9,176 bases of DNA from Thermoflexibacter sp. (GTDB lineage Bacteria > Bacteroidota > Bacteroidia > Cytophagales > Thermoflexibacteraceae), in the NCBI GenBank assembly GCA_025455345.1, contig JALOMS010000149.1, positions 1 to 9,176 on the forward strand. Reading direction: 5' to 3'. Of this stretch, positions 1-6,799 are shown piece after piece (the stretch's first letter is position 1; each line of letters starts with the position of its first letter). The notes beneath the pieces are model-generated. The model saw only the letters and a program-made list of their open reading frames with translations. It was not told the DNA's origin and did no database searches. The position numbers were made by a program, and so were the translations under genes.

Positions 1-1029
1 TTGTAATTGTTTTTGCATTTGAATCAAAGCATTGCCCAATATATCATGCTCGCTCGCTGGCTGAAAGACCAGGTCAAACTTTCCATCTCCTACTTTGAGG
101 GCAAACTCGCTCGCTTTTTTGAGATTCTCGGCTAATTGTAATCCTGCCTTGACTATGGCGTTAAGCTCATCTTTTGTTTCATATTTTTTTTGGTCTATCT
201 CCCCCACAGCCAATTTATTGAGCAAAGAAACGGGACTGGAAATAGAACGGCGCAGGGTCAGAATTAAGGAATAAGAAATCCCCCCAATCAGTATAATAGC
301 CAACGTTCCCAATACAACAATGGTAAGATTTGTTTTTTTGATATTTTCCTGAATCAAACTCACTTCTTTTTTCAGTAAGGACTGCTGTGTCTGAATCAAG
401 GGCTGAATAGTATTGGCTATTTTTTGCCTGATAGGTGTTGCTTCATTGCCGAGCATTTCTACCATCTTTTTTTGCGTTTTTCTATCTTGATTGTACTGGG
501 CAAGTTGTTCTATGGCTATGGCATTGACACTATCGGTACTGATGCCTTCATAATTAAAAGCACGTCTATTGTCTAAAAAATACTTATCTACTTTATCCTG
601 AACATTTTTAAAGTCCTTCAAAAGAGCCTCTATTTCTTGAACTTTTTGGCGGTCAGCTTTGGAGTTCGATTCGCTACTAAGCTGTTTTAGGATTTCTAAT
701 GCCACATAAATTTCTTTTTCCCATGTCAATGTTCGTTCCCTTCTCGAACTCTCATCTCCCGACATAATATACGCCTCTTGGGAAGCTGTAACCTTATCGA
801 GTCCACTGGAAAGACTGGAGGCGGCAAGAGCTAAGGGTATTTCTAAGTGTTCTACGTCGCGACTAATCCGAAAGGTTTGTTGGTTTTGTAGATAAACAAT
901 GATGGAAAGTGTAAAAAATAAAAATAATGAAAGAAAAACCAGCACTACTGTCCGTCCTTGGATAGTATTGAGATTGAAGCGATTGATAAACTCACGAACA
1001 TCTACCTGTCGATGTGTACTTTTTTGCAT
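1..1029 (-). CDS. Membrane sensor protein with HAMP-like region, N-terminal part (C-terminus off the left edge)
   Basis: The frame is open for 343 codons from an ATG at 1029-1027 to the left edge, so only the N-terminal part is seen. Residues 1-26 are cytoplasmic and 27-47 form a first membrane segment. About 48-233 is a mostly helical, polar region, presumably the periplasmic sensor and probably of the four-helix or CHASE3 kind. Residues 234-257 form a second membrane segment. The following 258-343 looks like one or two HAMP units: a Pro shortly after the membrane segment (SSPVSLLNKL) and later a DILGNALIQMQ helix typical of HAMP second helices. The topology is that of sensor histidine kinases or chemoreceptors. 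The output domain is outside the window, so kinase versus methyl-accepting protein cannot be decided. It stands alone here; a TAnnTTTG box lies about 90 bases upstream. Confidence 0.8.
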   Translation of the reverse strand, partial: MQKSTHRQVDVREFINRFNLNTIQGRTVVLVFLSLFLFFTLSIIVYLQNQQTFRISRDVEHLEIPLALAASSLSSGLDKVTASQEAYIMSGDESSRRERTLTWEKEIYVALEILKQLSSESNSKADRQKVQEIEALLKDFKNVQDKVDKYFLDNRRAFNYEGISTDSVNAIAIEQLAQYNQDRKTQKKMVEMLGNEATPIRQKIANTIQPLIQTQQSLLKKEVSLIQENIKKTNLTIVVLGTLAIILIGGISYSLILTLRRSISSPVSLLNKLAVGEIDQKKYETKDELNAIVKAGLQLAENLKKASEFALKVGDGKFDLVFQPASEHDILGNALIQMQKQLQ

Positions 1030-1111
1030 ATAGTTTTCTATTGAATAAAACGAAGGAGGGTAAATGATAAATTCAAAGATACAAAATTTGAAATTTTAAA
1101 GTAAAAAATAT

Positions 1112-1135
1112 CTGACAAAAATACTGACAAAAATC
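1112..1135. repeat. Tandem 12-bp direct repeat upstream of the sensor gene
   Basis: CTGACAAAAATA is followed directly by CTGACAAAAATC, two 12-bp units differing only in the last base. The first unit contains the reverse-strand TATTTTTG box. It could be a duplicated regulator site or chance slippage in AT-rich DNA. Confidence 0.6.
1116..1123 (-). promoter_or_regulatory. Putative Bacteroidota -7 box for the sensor gene
   Basis: On the minus strand the bases read TATTTTTG, a perfect match to TAnnTTTG, the -7 element used by the Bacteroidota primary sigma factor. It lies 87 bases before the sensor ATG. I see no convincing -33 TTTG partner at the usual distance. Confidence 0.4.
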
Positions 1136-1212
1136 ATATTGGCACACTGACATTTATCATTTTTTATATGCAAATGCTTGTGTAATTTTATTTTATCAAA
1201 ACTAAAGCAAAT

Positions 1213-1563
1213 ATGATAGAAAGACATGCTAACGAAGTTACTATTTTTTATAATAGTAATTCGCATCAAGATAAAAAAATAATTGCATACGCTCAAAGTA
1301 ATTATGATTTTGTAAGAACTATAGATATTTCCACTGAAGCCATCAGAGGTACTATTTTCGAGGAAATTGCTCTTAGACTTAATACTTCTATTCGGGAGTT
1401 ATTGAAAAATAATGAAGATATACCAGAACTTGGCTCTGATGTAGATTATATAAAATTTATCCAGCACAATCCTGAGTCGTTAAAAACCCCCATAGTCATC
1501 AGCAAGGATAAAGCTATTTTTGCGAATACGATTGGAGAATTTGAAAAAGTATTGGGCAAATAA
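1213..1563 (+). CDS. ArsC/Spx-family thioredoxin-fold protein lacking the catalytic cysteine
   Basis: This is a 116-aa protein, the normal length for the ArsC/YfgD/Spx family. The family layout is visible. An N-terminal beta strand leads to a loop (VTIFYNSNSHQDKK, about 9-22) where active members have N-P-x-C. A middle helix segment contains SIRELLKNNE (about 59-68). A C-terminal strand LKTPIVISKDKAIFAN (about 90-105) corresponds to the family's RPIV-type stretch. The catalytic Cys position is Ser or His, the protein has no cysteine anywhere, and the Arg before PIV is replaced by Thr. Arsenate or thiol reductase activity is therefore unlikely; an Spx-like or other binding role is possible. 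The ATG at 1213 is the only good start. The gene is monocistronic and ends before a strong hairpin that it shares with sufD from the other side. Confidence 0.75.
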   Translation: MIERHANEVTIFYNSNSHQDKKIIAYAQSNYDFVRTIDISTEAIRGTIFEEIALRLNTSIRELLKNNEDIPELGSDVDYIKFIQHNPESLKTPIVISKDKAIFANTIGEFEKVLGK

Positions 1564-1615
1564 ATAATTTGTGTTGAGGGAATATTAAGGTAGTTATTCC
1601 AAGAATATTGATAGA

Positions 1616-1667
1616 AAGCAACCAAAGATGTGATGTTTTCTCGGAAATATCTCATCTTTGGTTGCTT
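1616..1667. terminator. Bidirectional intrinsic terminator hairpin between the ArsC-like gene and sufD
   Basis: A perfect 15-bp stem (1616-1630 with 1653-1667; core AGCAACCAAAGATG) encloses a 22-base loop that can itself pair partly. It sits between two convergent genes, 53 bases after one stop and 42 bases from the other. There is no long T-run, which is common for strong hairpins between convergent genes. Confidence 0.75.
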
Positions 1668-1708
1668 ATGGGGAAATTATTGGTAAAATGATGAAAACAG
1701 TTCATCCC

Positions 1709-3022
1709 TTAGTCTGCCATGCCAAATCTCTCTGCTATAATTTTCTCTGTAAACTCTCGTACAGGTTGGAACTTGATTCTTTCTAAAATATCATCTGCAA
1801 AGGCAAAGATGAGCATTGCACGTGCTTGTTCTTGAGAAATTCCTCTGGAGCGCAGGTAAAACAAAGGCTCCTCATCTAATGCGCCTACCGTACAACCATG
1901 CGAACACTTCACATCATTTGCCCAAATCTCTAACTGTGGTTTAGTATCTACATTAGCAGTGGGCGCAAGTAAAATATTTTTGTTGGATTGATACGCATTA
2001 GTCTTTTGAGCATCCTGTCTTACAAAGATTTTCCCATTAAAAACCCCTGATGATTTTTCTGCTAATAAGCCTTTGTAGAGCTGATTGCTCTGCGAATTGG
2101 GCAGGGCGTGGTCCACAGAACTGTGATTATCTACGTGTGTGCTTCCTGTAACAGCATACAAACCATTCATAAAAGCCTCACAATTTTCACCATTGATTTT
2201 GATATTCAGGTTATTGCGAACTATCTTACCCGCTAAAGTAACAGTGGTATTATTGAATCTACCATCGCGCTCTACGTAAGCGTAGGTAGTCCCTATATGA
2301 GAGGCATTTTCCTCTTCAGTTTGTATTTTGTAATGTTCGCAGTAAGCATTTGGAGCTACATAAACTTCTGTTACTGCGTTGGTTAAAGTTGAAAAAGGTG
2401 TCAGTGTACTACTAAAATGCTCAATGACTGTAAGACTGCTATTCTTGCCTACGATTACTAAATTTCTTGGATGGCAGATGACATCGGTGGCATTTGCGTC
2501 TGCTATAAAATGCAGAATAACAGGAGTCTGCACTTCTTTATGATTAGGTACGTGGATAAAAACGCCGTCTTGCGAAAGAGCGGTATTGAGAGCGACAAAG
2601 ATTTCCTTCTCAAATTTTGCATACTTAGCAAAGTGATTGGCAATCATTGTATCTTCGCTTTGCAAATATGCTTCAGATAAGTTGCTGATTTGAAGTTCGC
2701 TTTCAGGAGAAATAATATGAGAAAGTTCTTTAACATATACCCCATTTACAAAAACCAAAATATTTGCTTCTTTTTCGTCATACTGATTGACAAAACGAGC
2801 ATATTTGCTTGAATCTGCAATACTTGCTACTGGGAAAGAGTATGTTTTGCTGACTAAGTTTTTGAGATTGGTATATTTCCATTCCTCATGTTTGATAGTT
2901 GGCACGTCTAAGTCAGCAAACTCCTGTATAGCAGAGGTTTTGATTCGATAAATAGCCTCTGATACTTGACTGGACTCTTGGAGTGTTTCAAAATGAGAAA
3001 GTATATTTTCTTTAAAATCCAT
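1709..3022 (-). CDS. sufD: Fe-S cluster assembly protein SufD
   Basis: This 437-aa protein is a standard length for SufD, the subunit that pairs with SufB and the SufC ATPase in the cytosolic SUF scaffold for iron-sulfur clusters. The N-terminal helical part includes HEEWKYTNL (about 45-53), which is typical of SufD. A long beta-helix core follows. The C-terminal SufBD signature shows KCSHGCTVGALDEE (about 372-385) and FYLRSRGI (388-395). His375 in this motif corresponds to the conserved His at the SufB-SufD interface where clusters form. The protein ends RFGMAD. It lies 60 bases downstream of sufC on the same strand and is presumably cotranscribed. No sufS (cysteine desulfurase) follows; the unit ends at the hairpin before the ArsC-like gene. 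Confidence 0.95.
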   Translation of the reverse strand: MDFKENILSHFETLQESSQVSEAIYRIKTSAIQEFADLDVPTIKHEEWKYTNLKNLVSKTYSFPVASIADSSKYARFVNQYDEKEANILVFVNGVYVKELSHIISPESELQISNLSEAYLQSEDTMIANHFAKYAKFEKEIFVALNTALSQDGVFIHVPNHKEVQTPVILHFIADANATDVICHPRNLVIVGKNSSLTVIEHFSSTLTPFSTLTNAVTEVYVAPNAYCEHYKIQTEEENASHIGTTYAYVERDGRFNNTTVTLAGKIVRNNLNIKINGENCEAFMNGLYAVTGSTHVDNHSSVDHALPNSQSNQLYKGLLAEKSSGVFNGKIFVRQDAQKTNAYQSNKNILLAPTANVDTKPQLEIWANDVKCSHGCTVGALDEEPLFYLRSRGISQEQARAMLIFAFADDILERIKFQPVREFTEKIIAERFGMAD

Positions 3023-3082
3023 TTTTTTACTTCAAAATAAGTGAGTTAATCATAACAATAAATCTATAAAAGTTGCTATCTA

Positions 3083-3844
3083 CTAAGCCCCTACAAGTGC
3101 GCTTTCTTCTTTAATCCAATCATAACCTTTTTCTTCTAATTCTAAAGCAAGCTCTTTGGTGCCAGACTTTACTATTCTGCCTTTGTAGAGAACATGCACA
3201 TAATCAGGCACGATATAATCCAACAAACGCTGATAGTGAGTAACTAAAATAGTAGCATTTTCTTTTGTTCGCAGGGTATTAACTCCGTTTGCAACTATCC
3301 TCAAGGCATCAATGTCCAAGCCTGAATCCGTCTCGTCCAATATTGCCAATTTGGGTTCTAACATTGCCATTTGGAATATTTCATTGCGTTTTTTCTCTCC
3401 ACCAGAAAACCCTTCGTTGAGCGAACGACTTAACAATGATTGGTCTATACTTACTAATTTTATTTTTTCTTTCATTTGTTTGAGGAAAGTTACCGCATCC
3501 AAAGGGGCTTGTCCTCTGTATTTGCGAACTGCATTGACGGCGGCTTTCAAAAAATTGGTATTGCTGACTCCGGGGATTTCTACGGGGTATTGGAATGCTA
3601 AAAATAAACCTTCTCCTGCCCTCTCCTCTGGAGCAAGTTCCAATAAATCTTTTCCAAATAATTGTACCTCGCCCCCCAAGACCTCATAATCCTCACGCCC
3701 CGCTAATACTGAGGCTAATGTACTTTTACCCGAACCGTTTGGTCCCATAATCGCATGAACCTCTCCTGCTTTCACCTCCAAATTAATTCCATTTAATATT
3801 TTCTTTTCGCCAATAGCAACTTCTAAGTTCTTAATACTTAACAT
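3083..3844 (-). CDS. sufC: Fe-S cluster assembly ATPase SufC
   Basis: This is a complete 253-aa ABC ATPase of the SufC type, which powers conformational change of the SufB-SufD scaffold. Visible motifs are Walker A GPNGSGKST (34-42), Q-loop Gln85 in LAFQYPVEIPG, the signature FSGGEKKR (146-153), Walker B LAILDE ending in Asp170-Glu171, the D-loop SGLD (174-177) and switch His203. The stretch around FQYPVEIPGVSNTNFL and the SGGEKKRNEIFQ wording are diagnostic of SufC rather than of transporter ATPases. It is the first gene of a sufCD unit. In many Bacteroidota sufB lies directly before sufC; here the upstream neighbour is a divergent unrelated gene, so sufB must be elsewhere. The start ATG lies 71 bases downstream of a possible TAnnTTTG box. 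Confidence 0.97.
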   Translation of the reverse strand: MLSIKNLEVAIGEKKILNGINLEVKAGEVHAIMGPNGSGKSTLASVLAGREDYEVLGGEVQLFGKDLLELAPEERAGEGLFLAFQYPVEIPGVSNTNFLKAAVNAVRKYRGQAPLDAVTFLKQMKEKIKLVSIDQSLLSRSLNEGFSGGEKKRNEIFQMAMLEPKLAILDETDSGLDIDALRIVANGVNTLRTKENATILVTHYQRLLDYIVPDYVHVLYKGRIVKSGTKELALELEEKGYDWIKEESALVGA

Positions 3845-3915
3845 GATATTTGTAAAATAGGGTTAATAAATGCTATATTTGTAAACTTGGACTTTCTAAA
3901 AAAGTGTGCAAATTT

Positions 3916-3923
3916 CAAAAATA
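3916..3923 (-). promoter_or_regulatory. Putative -7 box for sufCD
   Basis: The minus strand reads TATTTTTG, a full TAnnTTTG match, 71 bases before the sufC ATG. The intergenic region is shared with the divergent DUF2461 gene. No clear -33 element was found. Confidence 0.4.
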
Positions 3924-3978
3924 ATTTAGAATAATTCTAAATATTCTTACTTTAAAACAGAAAAAAGTAAAGAATGTT

Positions 3979-3986
3979 TAGTTTTG
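3979..3986 (+). promoter_or_regulatory. Putative -7 box for the DUF2461 gene
   Basis: TAGTTTTG matches TAnnTTTG exactly and lies 38 bases before the ATG at 4025, giving a short leader. The -33 element is not obvious. Confidence 0.45.
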
Positions 3987-4024
3987 GAGAAAAAAAATAG
4001 AATTTATCTTAAACAAGACACAAT

Positions 4025-4690
4025 ATGACAATCCTTCCTTCTACACTTGATTTTTTAAAAAGTTTGAAACAAAATAATACTCGCGAATGGTTTGCCGAAC
4101 ACAAGGAAGACTATGAGCAAGCACGCAACAACTTCAAGGATTTGGTAAATAGACTTCTCCAACAATTAGTTGCCTTTGACGAGCAGTTTGGTATGATGAA
4201 GGCAGAAGATACCATGTTTCGTATATACAGAGATGTACGATTTTCTAAAGATAAAAGTCCTTATAAGCCTCATTTCAGTGCTTATTTCTGCAAAGGAGGC
4301 AAAAACTCAGAAATGGCAGGATATTATATTCATATAGAACCAGATGCCAATTTCTTTATTGGAGGAGGCAAGTGGATGCCCCAAGGAGATTTACTCAAAA
4401 AAATCCGCCAAGAGATAGATTATAACATAGAAGATTTTTTACAAATTATTGGGAATAAGGATTTTAAAAAATATTTTACAGAATTAGAAGGCGAAAGGCT
4501 CAAAACAATTCCTAAGGGGTATGCCGCAGACCACCCTCATCTGGAAATCATCAAATTAAAGAGTTTTATTGCAAGTTGTACTTTCTCTGAAAAAGATGTT
4601 TTATCAGAAAATTTTGATGCGGAAGTAATCAAGAGATTCAAGGTCATGCAACCACTCATAGATTTCTTAAATCAAGCTATGGATAGCTAA
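4025..4690 (+). CDS. DUF2461 / TIGR02453 family protein
   Basis: This is a 221-aa protein of the DUF2461 (TIGR02453) family, whose biochemical role is unknown; it is widespread in Bacteroidota and fungi. Family signatures are clear. The N-terminus has FLKSLKQNNTREWF (about 10-23) followed by a K..Y helix. The central motif is FRIYRDVRFSKDKSPYK (about 65-81), with an alternating Arg/Asp pattern. Next is GYYIHIEP (about 99-106), then FIGGGKWMP (about 111-119) and a helix containing KKIRQEI (about 125-131). The length fits the family and both ends look complete. It is divergent from sufC and stands alone. It is probably the last chromosomal gene before an accessory region, since what follows is gene-poor and then mobile-element-like. 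Confidence 0.9.
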   Translation: MTILPSTLDFLKSLKQNNTREWFAEHKEDYEQARNNFKDLVNRLLQQLVAFDEQFGMMKAEDTMFRIYRDVRFSKDKSPYKPHFSAYFCKGGKNSEMAGYYIHIEPDANFFIGGGKWMPQGDLLKKIRQEIDYNIEDFLQIIGNKDFKKYFTELEGERLKTIPKGYAADHPHLEIIKLKSFIASCTFSEKDVLSENFDAEVIKRFKVMQPLIDFLNQAMDS

Positions 4691-4988
4691 GAAATTAACT
4701 ATTAATGATTTGTGGTTTGTTAGTGGAGCTGGGGGGGGTTGCACACATTAATCTTAACTATTTGAGAATAAATCATATACAATCCAATAAAAATCCATGT
4801 TACCAATATTGTTACTAAACAGGCTTTTTACAGCTAGAAAAACAGCAAATAAATAAGTTTCAATAACATTATTTTTTAGGAGTGGTTACACGCTTTTTTG
4901 TGTTACTATCAAATCATTTTTTTCTTTCTCACTCCTTTACACAACTTCATTTTCTTTCCCAACAAAACAAAAACCGCAATTATGTTAT
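4691..4988. other. Gene-free AT-rich stretch with a G8 run
   Basis: I see no convincing gene on either strand. A run of eight G (4731-4738) stands out in otherwise AT-rich DNA. There is no tRNA and no clear terminator for the upstream DUF2461 gene. This is the likely zone where core chromosome gives way to accessory DNA, but I found no repeat that would mark an exact junction. Confidence 0.5.
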
Positions 4989-5117
4989 TTATAAGCAGTT
5001 GCACCCTTTGATTTCTTCATACAATCTCCACCTTTTTAAATCTGCTCTAAGTGTACCAATGCTGATACCTATCAACTCACAAATTTCTACTCTTGTGGAA
5101 AAGACACGATAGAGCAA
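4989..5117 (-). CDS. Tiny helix-turn-helix ORF, possibly a truncated regulator
   Basis: The minus strand encodes 42 residues ending at a TAA (4991-4989). The centre, STRVEICELIGISIGTLRADL followed by KRW, has the classic helix-turn-helix pattern (R-x-E-I-x-x-L-x-G-I-S-x-x-T-L), close to the Fis-type or phage-regulator HTH. There is no ATG in frame. The best start is TTG at 5117-5115, and the frame is blocked by a stop about 30 bases further upstream. It faces the 5262 gene across an operator-like region. It may be a real small DNA-binding protein that starts at TTG, or the surviving part of a decayed regulator. The HTH pattern is good; the expression call is weak. Confidence 0.35.
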   Translation of the reverse strand: MLYRVFSTRVEICELIGISIGTLRADLKRWRLYEEIKGCNCL

Positions 5118-5144
5118 CTTTTTGAATGAATTTACGGTTATTTT

Positions 5145-5159
5145 ACGTTAATTTAACGT
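5145..5159. promoter_or_regulatory. Operator-like 7-1-7 palindrome with further ACGTTAA boxes nearby
   Basis: ACGTTAATTTAACGT is a perfect palindrome of two 7-base arms around one T. Related boxes lie close by: ACGGTTA at 5134-5140, ACGTTAA at 5200-5206 and ACATTAA at 5211-5217, the last two forming GAACGTTAA and GAACATTAA 11 bases apart. The cluster lies between the tiny HTH ORF and the HTH/coiled-coil gene, so it is probably the binding site of one of these. An iteron role cannot be excluded. Confidence 0.5.
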
Positions 5160-5261
5160 TTTTACGACCGTTTAGTGATTTTTCACAGATTTATTTTGAA
5201 CGTTAAGTGAACATTAATCAAATAACTTTCGTTTATTATTTATAAATCAACAAATAACAAA

Positions 5262-6065
5262 ATGACAAAAGAAGAAAAAAAACAGATGACACTTGACCTG
5301 TACGAACAGGGGCTATCATTGGGAAAAATCGCTGAGCAAGTAGGCGTAAGTAAAACAACAGTTCACAACTGGGTGCATGAAGACGATGAGGAAGAAAATG
5401 AGGAAATAGACTTTGATGAGTATGAGCCTATCAATATATCATTTGGTGATGAGAGAAAAGGCTTATCAGGCACAGAACTCATTACATTGGAAAAAACACG
5501 ATTAGAAGGTATCAAGGCAATCAATGAGCAAAAGTTTAAGCTAAAAGAATCTGCTTTTAAACTCAAGGAACTTGCCAAGGAGAATGAACACAAACGAGAG
5601 TTAGCCCGAATCAAAGCCCTGCAAGAAGAAAAGGAAAAGGAAGCCCAACGACTAAAAAAGGAGAATGAAGCAAAAGAGAAAGCCAAACTACAAAAAGAGT
5701 TTGATTTCAAAAGAGAATCCTTGCATGAAAAAATCAGAAAGTTTGCAGAACTTTATCTTGATTTAGATGGAGAGAAACGCACAGTAAGACAACTGAAAAA
5801 GAATATTGTGAACCTCAAAAACTGCCTATCAGAGCTTATAGCAATGGGCAAACAGGCAGATTTAACCTTGAAGGAAATCAAAACCTTGCCTCACTATGGA
5901 GTTATTTCTTATATGATTTCTGACTTAGAAAACATCATAGAGGATGAAGAAGATACAGAAATTATTAATTGGAATACAGACGATGACGACACAGAAGCCC
6001 TTGAACCATTCTTGGAGGAAGTTGAAGAACTAAACTTTGAATTTAACCCAGTGGAGGAGGACTAA
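5262..6065 (+). CDS. HTH / coiled-coil protein with acidic linker and tail
   Basis: This 267-aa protein is not one I can assign to a named family. Residues about 9-38 (LYEQGLSLGKIAEQVGVSKT and onward to VHNWV) form a helix-turn-helix of the resolvase or transposase kind. They are followed by a very acidic linker (39-54). A long charged coiled coil rich in Lys and Glu spans about 74-165. The C-terminal part is acidic, with DDDD at 240-243 and the end VEED. This suggests a DNA-binding, oligomerising protein, perhaps a terminase-small-subunit-like, partition or structural DNA protein of a mobile element. It lacks the catalytic residues of a transposase or resolvase. It is the first gene of a two-gene unit with the membrane protein at 6070. 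ACGTTAA boxes upstream suggest regulation. Confidence 0.75.
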   Translation: MTKEEKKQMTLDLYEQGLSLGKIAEQVGVSKTTVHNWVHEDDEEENEEIDFDEYEPINISFGDERKGLSGTELITLEKTRLEGIKAINEQKFKLKESAFKLKELAKENEHKRELARIKALQEEKEKEAQRLKKENEAKEKAKLQKEFDFKRESLHEKIRKFAELYLDLDGEKRTVRQLKKNIVNLKNCLSELIAMGKQADLTLKEIKTLPHYGVISYMISDLENIIEDEEDTEIINWNTDDDDTEALEPFLEEVEELNFEFNPVEED

Positions 6066-6069
6066 GCAA

Positions 6070-6456
6070 ATGAGAAATACAAGACTTAGAAGGAAATATG
6101 GCGTTGGATTAGGGTATATAGTAGATTATACAGCAAATGCAAAAGCTGAAAAAACTCAAAAATTAATTTCTGACATTGTAGGAATCAGCAATGAAGTAGG
6201 GGGAGTATTTCAAGCATTTAGAGAAAGTAATAATCAGGCAGAATTACAGGCAATGCAAGAGAAAACCAATAGAACAAGATTGGAGAATGAAAAACAACTG
6301 GCATTGCTTATATCACAGCAAAACGCCTTAAATCAGAATAATATACAACAAAAAGCCATTACCGATAATAGTAATAACCGTTTGCTAATAGGAACGATGG
6401 TTGCAGGTTCATTATTTCTGCTTGGTGCATTATTTTATGTTGCCCTCAAAGATTAA
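6070..6456 (+). CDS. Small tail-anchored membrane protein
   Basis: This 128-aa protein has a basic N-terminus (MRNTRLRRKY), a helical Gln/Glu/Asn-rich middle (about 25-100) and one C-terminal membrane segment (about 105-126, LLIGTMVAGSLFLLGALFYV) ending in LKD. There is no signal peptide, so it is probably anchored by its tail with the bulk in the cytoplasm. I chose the ATG at 6070 because GGAGGAGG (6053-6060) lies nine bases upstream. This is a strong Shine-Dalgarno for this organism and is embedded in the end of the preceding gene. An in-frame ATG at 6037 would add 11 residues but lacks that site. It is translationally close to the HTH/coiled-coil gene (4-base gap) and is presumably its functional partner. 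I recognise no family. Confidence 0.7.
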   Translation: MRNTRLRRKYGVGLGYIVDYTANAKAEKTQKLISDIVGISNEVGGVFQAFRESNNQAELQAMQEKTNRTRLENEKQLALLISQQNALNQNNIQQKAITDNSNNRLLIGTMVAGSLFLLGALFYVALKD

Positions 6457-6546
6457 TTTTCTATTTCAAGTAGTCAAAATGAACACTTGACTTAAAAGAC
6501 AAGATTATCTATCCAAAATAAATACTTAGAAAAAGTTTTGATAATC

Positions 6547-6587
6547 AAAAAAATAACCTTACGACAAAGTATTAAGGTTATTTTTTT
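6547..6587. terminator. Intrinsic terminator after the HTH/membrane unit
   Basis: A perfect 14-bp stem (6547-6560 with 6574-6587) encloses a 13-base loop. It has CCTT/AAGG at the inner end and an A7/T7 outer part that gives a U-tract on both strands. It lies 90 bases after the 6456 stop and could also stop minus-strand transcripts from the 7530-6800 genes. Confidence 0.85.
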
Positions 6588-6745
6588 GGTATCAAACTCA
6601 TGCCTGTACTGGGCAAAGCTGTTAGATTTTTGGTATCAAACTTTATTTTTTATTTCACCGCTCCTGCTCTCATCAGAAAGTTTGCGCCTCATTTTGGTAT
6701 CAAACTCATGCCTGTACTGGGCAAAGCTGTTAGATTTTTGGTATC
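6584..6745. repeat. 54-bp perfect direct repeat with 54-bp spacer
   Basis: Bases 6584-6637 and 6692-6745 are identical over 54 bp, each starting TTTTGGTATCAAACTCATGC and ending TTTTTGGTATC. The spacer (6638-6691) is also 54 bp. GGTATC occurs four times (6588, 6632, 6696, 6740; spacings 44, 64, 44), three times as TTTTGGTATCAAACT. The block lies between convergent genes and has no convincing ORF. It looks like a local duplication built on a shorter GGTATC-based unit. Function is unknown. Confidence 0.85.
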
Positions 6746-6799
6746 TTGTTTTACATCTTGCTTGCCTCTTGTTTAGGTCTTGCAAGCATATAAAAGCAA

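Noticed and set aside
4882..5112. A 76-codon plus-strand ORF with GTG start
   Set aside because: The composition is Phe/Ser/His-rich as expected from T-rich noncoding DNA, and the minus strand of the same stretch encodes a much more protein-like HTH motif.
6037..6069. Alternative upstream start for the tail-anchored protein
   Set aside because: It overlaps the previous gene and lacks a ribosome binding site, whereas the ATG at 6070 has GGAGGAGG nine bases before it.
6650..6740. LPSTG-like peptide in a minus-strand frame of the repeat, suggesting a sortase signal
   Set aside because: The frame is short, has stops, no hydrophobic tail follows, and sortase anchoring is not typical of Bacteroidota.
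6584..6745. CRISPR-like array (short repeat TTTTGGTATCAAACT with intervening sequences)
   Set aside because: The repeat core is too short, the spacings are irregular (44, 64, 44), one intervening stretch is itself an exact duplicate, and there are no cas genes.
6759..6788. TGCTTGC / GCAAGCA inverted repeat after the minus-strand operon
   Set aside because: It has only a 7-bp stem with a 16-base loop and no U-tract on the minus strand. It is too weak to call a terminator.
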